Shown here: piece after piece, positions 1-5,349 of the stretch
Layout of the letters: every line of letters starts with the position of its first letter
How positions within the stretch are numbered: position 1 is the first letter of the stretch
Translations under genes and position numbers: made by a program
Source: Oscillospiraceae bacterium
Lineage (GTDB): Bacteria > Bacillota > Clostridia > Oscillospirales > Ruminococcaceae
DNA length: 12,334 nucleotides
NCBI GenBank assembly: GCA_016297165.1
Contig: JAEDHF010000041.1
Span: 1-12,334 of the forward strand
Direction: 5' to 3'
Notes under the pieces: model-generated
Seen by the model: the letters and a program-made list of their open reading frames with translations, nothing else
Database searches by the model: none
Told to the model about the DNA's origin: nothing

Positions 1-145
1 CTGTCCGCTTTTTGGTATAGAAAACTGCATCATTACTCCCCATATAGCCTGGGCAGGGGCAGAAACCCGTCAGCGGCTCCTTAAGACAGCCGCAGATAAT
101 CTTAAAGCCTTTATCGAGGGAAACCCCGTTAATAAAGTATTCTGA
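1..145 (+). CDS. D-2-hydroxyacid dehydrogenase, C-terminal end (partial)
   Basis: The frame from base 2 is open up to TGA at 143-145 and gives 47 residues, so the 5' part lies outside the window. The peptide contains NCIITPHIAWAGAETR, the end of the NAD-binding domain of D-isomer 2-hydroxyacid dehydrogenases, including the conserved catalytic histidine of the TPHIAW motif. It ends NLKAFIEGNPVNKVF, the usual C-terminal helix and tail. These enzymes reduce 2-oxoacids with NAD(P)H in the cytoplasm. The sequence resembles the glycerate/hydroxypyruvate reductase (HprA) branch most, but the end alone cannot fix the substrate. The ybaK-like gene starts 15 bases after the stop on the same strand, so the two are probably cotranscribed. 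Confidence 0.85.
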   Translation, partial: CPLFGIENCIITPHIAWAGAETRQRLLKTAADNLKAFIEGNPVNKVF

Positions 146-160
146 AAGGCGGCGACATAA

Positions 161-640
161 ATGGCAAAGGAAAAGGAAGTTAAAACCAACGCTATGAGGT
201 TTCTTGAAAAGAAAAAGATTCCTTACGAAGCGAAAAGCTATGAATGCGATGAATTTATCGACGGAACGGTAGTAGCCGATAAGCTTGGGCAGCCCTACTC
301 CGAAACCTTTAAAACCCTTATCGCTAAGGGAAAAAGCGAATACTACTGCTTTCTTCTCCCTGTGGACAGGGAGCTTGACCTGAAGAAGGCGGCGAAAAGC
401 GTAGGGGAAAAGTCGGTAGAGCTTATCCACGTTAAGGATATTACCGCAATTACAGGCTATGTAAGGGGCGGCTGTACCCCTATCGGAATGAAAAAGCAGT
501 TTAAAACCGTAGTTCACAGCTCCGCCGAAGGTCTGCCGCTGTTTTATATAAGCGGCGGAAAAATCGGCTTACAGATAAAGCTTTCCCCCATAGAGCTTGT
601 AGGCTCCATAGGGGGAAAATTCGAGGATATTATACTTTAA
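161..640 (+). CDS. ybaK: Cys-tRNA(Pro)/Cys-tRNA(Cys) deacylase, YbaK/EbsC family
   Basis: The 159-residue protein has the length and motifs of bacterial YbaK. The family hydrolyses cysteine mischarged onto tRNA(Pro) in trans, in the cytoplasm, correcting prolyl-tRNA synthetase errors. K51 in FKTLI corresponds to the essential lysine of YbaK. GGCTPIGMKK (103-112) is the conserved glycine-rich substrate-pocket loop, and the C-terminal SGGKIGLQIKLSP segment is also typical. The ATG at 161 follows AAAGGCGG (145-152) at good spacing. The gene sits 15 bases behind the hydroxyacid dehydrogenase. Its 3' end overlaps the convergent dprA-like gene by 11 bases. Confidence 0.93.
   Translation: MAKEKEVKTNAMRFLEKKKIPYEAKSYECDEFIDGTVVADKLGQPYSETFKTLIAKGKSEYYCFLLPVDRELDLKKAAKSVGEKSVELIHVKDITAITGYVRGGCTPIGMKKQFKTVVHSSAEGLPLFYISGGKIGLQIKLSPIELVGSIGGKFEDIIL
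582..618 (-). terminator. Possible weak terminator hairpin for the minus-strand operon
   Basis: TTTCCCCC (582-589) pairs with GGGGGAAA (611-618), and GAGC (593-596) pairs with GCTC (603-606) across a small internal loop, leaving a 6-base loop. It lies inside the end of ybaK. For the minus strand it starts about 12 bases after the dprA-like stop, where a terminator would be expected. No clear T tract follows on either strand, so it may be a weak terminator, an RNA 3'-end-stabilising structure, or chance. Confidence 0.35.
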
Positions 641-1793
641 GACCGAACCTGTTTCCGGGCTGTGGGGAGACGATTCCCTCTATTTCAAGGTCGAGAAGAA
701 TCTCGCTTAATTCCGCAATATCCGTTCCGGTTTTATGGAGGATTATATCGAAGGGAACGGCGCTTTCCGCTCCCGAAATAATCTCATACACTTTATAATG
801 AAGCTCCGATTCAAAGCTCTCTTCACCTAAGGGGATAACCTCTTCGGCTACGGGGGCTTTTTCTTTTTTCGGGGCAGTATTCTCGTCCTGCCTATCCTTT
901 TTCGGCTTAGGCTTTTTTCTTTCAGGAAGAAGCTCTATGCCCGAAAAATCAGGGTCATAGGCGATTTCAAGGTCGCTTTTATCAAAGTATATCAGCGCAC
1001 CTCTTCGGATAAAGGAAACTGCACCGCCGTATTCGGGAGAAAAAAGGTCGTAGGGAGGGAGAAAATAGGGCGCTTTTGAAAATGAGGCAGTTCTTAGCGC
1101 TCCGCTTCCCATTCCTGCCTGAAATATGAGAGCGGCAGGAGAAATTCCGCCTATAATTCTGCTTCGTCTTTGGAAATAGGGGCTTGAGGGAGGGGTATCA
1201 AAGATATATTCCGTAACGGAACAGCCTCCTCGTCTGATGTTTTCCTGTCGTAAAATATTGCTGCCGTGGGGGTATTCGTAATTAAAGCTACAGGGCATTA
1301 TCTCAATAAAGGGCTTCCCCTCGCAAAGAGAAGTAACGGCGGAAAGCTGGTCACAGCCCTCGGAAAGAGTAGTCACAAGGGTATAATCAGACAGAAGCTC
1401 CTTACATATACGGCTCTGTGCCTCGTGGGTATAGGGGGTTATCCTACGGGCGCCCACGACGGTAAGAAGCTTATTCTTTAAAAGCGCCTTATCTCCCTTA
1501 ATAAACAGCATAACAGGGGGATTTTCCGCTTCTCTCAAAGCCTTCGGATACTCCTCGTCCTCTGTTGAAACAGCGGCAATTCCCGATGCTGAAAGCTCAG
1601 AAAGCTTTTTCTTGGCGTCCTCTATGGAGTATTCCGCCGCCTTTTCGTTAAGCTCTCGTCCTGCGGCGGAGCGGTTATCCCTGAAAGCGTTATATACACC
1701 CTCGGGGCTCTGAAACCTTGAAAGAAGCTCCCATATTTCCGGTGAGCCTGCCCCGAAGCACATAACGAGCCATAAATAATACGCCTTCATCAT
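630..1793 (-). CDS. dprA: Divergent DprA/Smf-family DNA-processing protein
   Basis: The 387-residue product follows the DprA plan: a helical N-terminal region (about 1-75), YPKALREAENPPVMLFIKG leading into a Rossmann-like domain (about 82-270), a lysine-rich linker (about 291-320), and a C-terminal winged-helix-like segment (about 328-387). DprA binds single-stranded DNA and loads RecA during natural transformation. Recognisable motifs are VVGARR (112-117), SEGCD (144-148), RRSRIIGGIS (209-218) and GSGALRTA (229-236). Several are degenerate: the usual GIDxxAH reads GCDQLSA, RNRIIAGLS reads RSRIIGGIS, VEA reads FQA and VPG reads LPP. The start overlaps the flippase stop as ATGA. A second ATG follows at once and is better spaced from AAGGA, so residue 1 or 2 could be the true start. 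Fold assignment is fairly sure; retained DprA function is not. Confidence 0.8.
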   Translation of the reverse strand: MMKAYYLWLVMCFGAGSPEIWELLSRFQSPEGVYNAFRDNRSAAGRELNEKAAEYSIEDAKKKLSELSASGIAAVSTEDEEYPKALREAENPPVMLFIKGDKALLKNKLLTVVGARRITPYTHEAQSRICKELLSDYTLVTTLSEGCDQLSAVTSLCEGKPFIEIMPCSFNYEYPHGSNILRQENIRRGGCSVTEYIFDTPPSSPYFQRRSRIIGGISPAALIFQAGMGSGALRTASFSKAPYFLPPYDLFSPEYGGAVSFIRRGALIYFDKSDLEIAYDPDFSGIELLPERKKPKPKKDRQDENTAPKKEKAPVAEEVIPLGEESFESELHYKVYEIISGAESAVPFDIILHKTGTDIAELSEILLDLEIEGIVSPQPGNRFGLKV

Positions 1794-3229
1794 TCCTTAA
1801 CTTCCTTTTTCAGCACCATTTTTACGGCGTCAACTCCTGCCTTAAAGTTAATTATAACGATTATAAGGAAAAGTACCGCCAGTAAGCCGTAGTAAAGAGG
1901 CTTATCCTCAACAAGGAAGATAACCACGCTCATTCCAAGGAGTAGAGCCGTATTTACCAGCATTTTCGGCAGCTTTATATCCATTCTTACGATTTTTCTG
2001 GTGTCTGCCGCGCGGATAACGAAGATAGCGAGAAAGCTTATAAAGCCTGCAAGCGTTGCGCCCTGAAGCCCCCAGAGCTGAATAAAAATAAGGTTAAGAC
2101 CGATATTGAGCCCTGCGCCGATAGCCGAGGTAGTCATAGAGCGGACGGACTTTTTTGAGGCGACGTAAACGCTTCCCATAAAGGTTGAAAAACAGGTAAA
2201 GGAAACGGAGAGAATCAAAAAGGGAGAGATAACATAAGCCGAGTAGAATTCAGGCTCCGTAAGTATCATTATTGCAGGCCTTATTACGAGCATAAGACCT
2301 CCTGCAATAACATATACAACAGACTGGAAAATATTGAAAACGTTGGTGTAGAATTTCGCTATTGTGCTGGAGTTGTTCTCGGTAATGGCGGACATATTCC
2401 ATGCCTGTGAGAAAATGCCCGAAAAAATGGAAATCATACTGGGGAGTTTGTATGCCGCCTTATAGATACCGCTGTCGGCGAAGCTCATCATTTCCGAAAT
2501 CATAAAGCTGCTTGAAACATTCACTATCCACCACATTATTGAGGTGGGTATCATGGGGATAGAGAAGCGGAGCATTGTTTTAAGAAGCTCCTTGTCGATT
2601 CTGAAGGTAATCTGAGTTTTTAGCCTTGCGGCGAAGAACAGGAAGAGTATGGAGCATACATCCGCAAAAACTACCGAAAGTATATAGCCCACATTTCCTA
2701 GCTTAAAGCCGAAAAGAAGCAGGAAGTTAAAGAGAATATTCATAACGGTAGTAAGAATACCGTCTATTGCGTAAAGCTTGACGTGTCCCGAGGAACGGAC
2801 GAAAAGAGCGACGGAGCTTTTGGTGCTGCCTGTCGCTACATAAAGCACAGTAAGCCACGAATAATCCTTAAGGAGAGCGAAAACCGAGTTGTCGGGAAAA
2901 ATAACCGTAAGAAGCCCCATAAGCGGCACATAAAGCATACAGCCTATAACGCCGATAAAGGTTACTCTCATGCCTATTGAGAAAACCTGTTTATTATCAT
3001 AAAGCTTATCAAGACCGAAGCGTATGATTGATTCGCCGATAGAAAGGGTAGCGAAGGACATAAGGAGAACGGCGGTATCAACAATGTTGTTGATTTCGCC
3101 GTAGCCTGTTGTGCCGAGAGCCGCCTGATAAAACCTCATCATAATGATGACGAGGAATTTCGAACCGAACTGTCCGAGACCGAGAATTATTGTATTGGCG
3201 GCGAGGGTTTTGTATCTGTTAATCGTCAT
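1790..3229 (-). CDS. Polysaccharide/lipid-linked oligosaccharide flippase (MOP/Wzx-like)
   Basis: The product is about 479 residues from the ATG at 3229 and consists almost wholly of hydrophobic segments, around 12-14 of them, joined by short basic loops. The N-terminus (MTINRYKTLAANTIILGLGQ) and the GYGEINN loop are typical of the MOP superfamily of polysaccharide and lipid-intermediate exporters. The protein should sit in the cytoplasmic membrane and flip a lipid-linked sugar or similar substrate; no glycosyltransferases are nearby to show which. The start is ambiguous. The ATG at 3229 lies only 2 bases after GGAGG, and an upstream TTG at 3253 would add 8 residues. The gene ends in an ATGA overlap with the dprA-like gene and follows tadA by 43 bases. 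Confidence 0.85.
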   Translation of the reverse strand: MTINRYKTLAANTIILGLGQFGSKFLVIIMMRFYQAALGTTGYGEINNIVDTAVLLMSFATLSIGESIIRFGLDKLYDNKQVFSIGMRVTFIGVIGCMLYVPLMGLLTVIFPDNSVFALLKDYSWLTVLYVATGSTKSSVALFVRSSGHVKLYAIDGILTTVMNILFNFLLLFGFKLGNVGYILSVVFADVCSILFLFFAARLKTQITFRIDKELLKTMLRFSIPMIPTSIMWWIVNVSSSFMISEMMSFADSGIYKAAYKLPSMISIFSGIFSQAWNMSAITENNSSTIAKFYTNVFNIFQSVVYVIAGGLMLVIRPAIMILTEPEFYSAYVISPFLILSVSFTCFSTFMGSVYVASKKSVRSMTTSAIGAGLNIGLNLIFIQLWGLQGATLAGFISFLAIFVIRAADTRKIVRMDIKLPKMLVNTALLLGMSVVIFLVEDKPLYYGLLAVLFLIIVIINFKAGVDAVKMVLKKEVKE

Positions 3230-3236
3230 CACCTCC
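3227..3236 (-). promoter_or_regulatory. Ribosome binding site overlapping the flippase start codon
   Basis: On the minus strand the sequence reads GGAGGTGATG. GGAGGTGAT is complementary to the 3' end of 16S rRNA over nine bases, yet it includes the first two bases of the candidate ATG. The spacing is far shorter than the usual 5-9 bases. Initiation could use this ATG inefficiently, the TTG 24 bases upstream (which also has GGAG only 2 bases away), or an unusual codon downstream. Confidence 0.5.
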
Positions 3237-3272
3237 GTTTTATCGCAGAGCAATACTCCGTAATTATTTCCG

Positions 3273-3737
3273 TTAATTGTTGGGCATTTCCCTTAGCTTT
3301 TTAAAAAATTCGCTCATAAGTTCGCCGCATTCCTTTTCAAGAATACGGCTTCTAACTAAGGGCTTATGCCCGAAATTCTTATCTGTCAGTCTTGTTACGG
3401 AAGCGAGAGCTCCCATATTTTCGTCAAAAGCGCCGTAAACTACACGCTTAAGACGGGAATTTATGATAGCCCCTGCGCACATAGGGCAGGGCTCTAAGGT
3501 AACGTAAAGGGTACAGTCCGAAAGTCGCCAGCTTTTCTTTATACGGGCAGCCTCTTCTATTGCCAATATTTCGGCATGGGCGGTAGGTCGGTTCTCGGTT
3601 TCCCTTAAATTATGAGCCTTAGCGATAACCTCGCCCTTTTCGTCGATAATTACTGCGCCGACGGGTACCTCGCCCATTTCCGCCGCCTTCTTTGCCTCCC
3701 CGATAGCGAGGAGCATTATTTCTTCGTCAAAAAGCAT
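3273..3737 (-). CDS. tadA: tRNA-specific adenosine deaminase TadA
   Basis: The 154-residue protein matches the usual TadA length and deaminates adenosine 34 to inosine in the wobble position of tRNA(Arg-ACG). The zinc and catalytic site is intact: HAE at 54-56 (zinc-binding H54, proton-shuttling E56) and PCPMCAG at 83-89 (zinc-binding C84 and C87). The EVPVGAVI and NSRLKRVVYGAFD segments are also characteristic. It begins 2 bases after the pyrophosphatase stop codon, so translation is very probably coupled. A guanine or cytosine deaminase is less likely given the EVPVGAV-HAE-PCPMCAG combination. Confidence 0.95.
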   Translation of the reverse strand: MLFDEEIMLLAIGEAKKAAEMGEVPVGAVIIDEKGEVIAKAHNLRETENRPTAHAEILAIEEAARIKKSWRLSDCTLYVTLEPCPMCAGAIINSRLKRVVYGAFDENMGALASVTRLTDKNFGHKPLVRSRILEKECGELMSEFFKKLREMPNN

Positions 3738-3739
3738 TT

Positions 3740-4297
3740 TCAGGCATTTTCGGCGTCTGTTTCCTCGTCGTCGCCGTACTTTTCCTTATAATTCTTTATG
3801 CACTGCTCAACGACAGCGGCGGCAGCCTTAAAGCCCTGTACCTCGTTTACGGCAGTTTCCTTTCCTTCAAGCTGCTTATATACGCTGAAGAAATGCTGCA
3901 TTTCCTGGAAAATATGCTGAGGGAGAGCCTCGATACTTCTATAGACATTATAGCTCGGGTCTTCGAAGGGGATAGCTATAATCTTTTCGTCATTCTTTCC
4001 GTTATCAACCATACTGATTACTCCGATAGGGTAGCAGGGTACAAGCACCATAGGGTCGATAGTCTCGTTACAGAGCACAAGAACGTCCAGAGGGTCTCCA
4101 TCGTCGGCAAGGGTTTTAGGGATAAATCCGTAGTTTGCGGGATAATGGGTTGAGGTATAAAGTACACGGTCGAGAATAATAAGTCCGCTTTCCTTATCCA
4201 GCTCGTACTTCTTCTTGCTTCCCTTAGAGATTTCGATAACAGCAAGAAAATTATAGGGAGTAATACGCTTGCTGTCGATGTCGTGCCATACGTTCAT
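3740..4297 (-). CDS. ppa: Inorganic pyrophosphatase, family I
   Basis: The 185-residue cytoplasmic enzyme hydrolyses pyrophosphate to two phosphates, pulling biosynthetic reactions forward. The family I signature DDGDPLDV is at 65-72, giving metal-binding D66, D68 and D71. E22, the KKKYE segment (28-32), YPANYGFIP (52-60) and the DNGKNDEK metal/phosphate loop (98-105) are all present. The acidic tail after about residue 172 is an unremarkable extension. The start ATG overlaps the thioesterase stop as ATGA, with AGAAGGA upstream as the binding site. Family II (DHH) enzymes, common in other Firmicutes, look quite different. Confidence 0.96.
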   Translation of the reverse strand: MNVWHDIDSKRITPYNFLAVIEISKGSKKKYELDKESGLIILDRVLYTSTHYPANYGFIPKTLADDGDPLDVLVLCNETIDPMVLVPCYPIGVISMVDNGKNDEKIIAIPFEDPSYNVYRSIEALPQHIFQEMQHFFSVYKQLEGKETAVNEVQGFKAAAAVVEQCIKNYKEKYGDDEETDAENA

Positions 4298-4740
4298 AGT
4301 TGTTGTCCTTCTTTCGTGTGAGCTTCTATTGTAAATATTTCTGCCATTTCGGGGTGAGCCTTGTTAAGCCTTATGGGTCGGAAGGTGCCTGCGTCAACGA
4401 AGCAGTGCCCCGAATGACCTGTTATATGAACCTTATCGGTTAATTTATCCCTTATCTCGTAGGAAATAGTAAGTCTTATTCCGTCGAAGAAGTCAATTTT
4501 TGTGTAAATAAGGACCTCCTGCCCGAATTTTACGGGGATTTTATACTTACAGTCCACCCCGGTAACGGGAATCATAACTCCCATTTCCTCCATTTTTTCG
4601 TAAGGGTAGCCCTTTTCCTCCATATAGGCGATACGTGCCTCCTCGAACCATCTTATATAGTTCGAATGGTGAACAATTCCCATTTTATCCGTTTCGTAAT
4701 AATTGGGCTTTCTCGGGAAGATAATCGAAGTCTTTTCCAT
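4294..4740 (-). CDS. Acyl-CoA thioesterase, YbgC/4-hydroxybenzoyl-CoA thioesterase hotdog family
   Basis: The 148-residue protein is a single hotdog domain of family length. The motif YYETDKMGIVHHSNYIRWFE (14-33) carries the catalytic aspartate D18 and the HHSNYIRWFEEAR helix that define the YbgC-like group, which hydrolyses acyl-CoA or acyl-ACP thioesters in the cytoplasm. The substrate cannot be read from sequence. AGGAG sits 6 bases before the ATG. It lies 22 bases after the preceding small gene and overlaps ppa by ATGA. In proteobacteria ybgC accompanies tol-pal genes; that context is absent, so a general acyl-CoA clearing role is the safer reading. Confidence 0.9.
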   Translation of the reverse strand: MEKTSIIFPRKPNYYETDKMGIVHHSNYIRWFEEARIAYMEEKGYPYEKMEEMGVMIPVTGVDCKYKIPVKFGQEVLIYTKIDFFDGIRLTISYEIRDKLTDKVHITGHSGHCFVDAGTFRPIRLNKAHPEMAEIFTIEAHTKEGQQL

Positions 4741-4762
4741 AATATTCTCCTATAAGTCGCCT

Positions 4763-5185
4763 CTAAAAACCAAGCGAAAAATACTGCTTTACTACCTCGT
4801 CGAAGGTTATTTCCTCTCCGCCTCTTTTAATCCAGTAGTCGCTCATGGGCAGAAACCCGTGGGTTTTCTCAATAACCAACCAGGGGTTGTATTCGCCCAG
4901 CCCCAGCCTTTCGCAGTACATTCTTACCGTATAAGGGTTTTCGGGCAGCAGTCTTGAACGCAGGAGAAAATAAATATCCTTTATGGTAAGCCGCCTGTCG
5001 ATACAGGTAAGAATGGGTATTTCCGTATTGGTATTATAAGTATAGTCAACGGTAAGGCTTTCATCAATCATATAAACGCAAAGGAGAGTGTTTCTGTAGT
5101 AAAGCTCAAGCTTTATCGGCACGGGAAGAGTAAACGCCTCCGCCGATACGGGTATGTAGGTATTCGCTTTTATCAGTCGGCTCAT
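4763..5185 (-). CDS. Unrecognised small protein, weakly like the N-terminal part of HipA-like proteins
   Basis: The product is 140 residues from the ATG at 5185, with no signal peptide or membrane segment. The start is chosen because AAGGGAG precedes it at good spacing; an in-frame ATG at 5275 lies upstream of this operon's promoter and cannot be used. I do not recognise a named family. The second half (LLRSRLLPENPYTVRMYCER, then LGL at 94-96, HGF at 109-111, SDYWIK at 115-120 and TFDEV at 127-131) resembles the RSRxxP...LGL...YGLSLSDQYWIKP...F pattern that precedes the kinase domain in some Firmicutes HipA-like proteins. That resemblance is from memory and weak. No kinase domain follows. It is the first gene of the operon. 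Confidence 0.6.
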   Translation of the reverse strand: MSRLIKANTYIPVSAEAFTLPVPIKLELYYRNTLLCVYMIDESLTVDYTYNTNTEIPILTCIDRRLTIKDIYFLLRSRLLPENPYTVRMYCERLGLGEYNPWLVIEKTHGFLPMSDYWIKRGGEEITFDEVVKQYFSLGF

Positions 5186-5231
5186 AGCTTTCTCCCTTCG
5201 CTTTTTCAATGAAAAACACTTATTCCGTAAA

Positions 5232-5260
5232 ATTATATCACATTTTAATTCTATTTTCAA
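5232..5260 (-). promoter_or_regulatory. Sigma-A promoter of the six-gene minus-strand operon
   Basis: Read on the minus strand there is TTGAAA (5260-5255), a 17-base spacer, then TATAAT (5237-5232). TGA directly before the -10 gives an extended -10 (TGn). Transcription would begin near 5225, giving a leader of about 40 bases before the ATG at 5185. This placement also excludes the longer in-frame start at 5275. Confidence 0.8.
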
Positions 5261-5268
5261 TATTTTTA

Positions 5269-5297
5269 TTGACATTTTTGTGAAAGTAATGTAAAAT
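5269..5297 (+). promoter_or_regulatory. Sigma-A promoter of the 609-residue membrane protein gene
   Basis: TTGACA (5269-5274), a 17-base spacer and TAAAAT (5292-5297) form a near-consensus promoter. Transcription would start near 5304, leaving a leader of about 46 bases. AAAAAGG (5336-5342) is the ribosome binding site for the ATG at 5350. The -35 box lies 8 bases from the -35 of the divergent operon promoter. Confidence 0.8.
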
Positions 5298-5349
5298 TAT
5301 ATGGTAATATAGTACAGATTTATATTATTGGAAAGAAAAAGGTATAATA

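Noticed and set aside
57..70. The 14-mer GGGCAGAAACCCGT occurs here and again near 4847-4860.
   Set aside because: Both copies are inside coding sequence in unrelated genes, and one 14-base match is about what chance allows in a window this size.
5186..5275. Upstream in-frame extension of the small minus-strand protein to the ATG at 5275.
   Set aside because: It would start upstream of the -35/-10 boxes of the operon's own promoter, and the ATG at 5185 has a good ribosome binding site.
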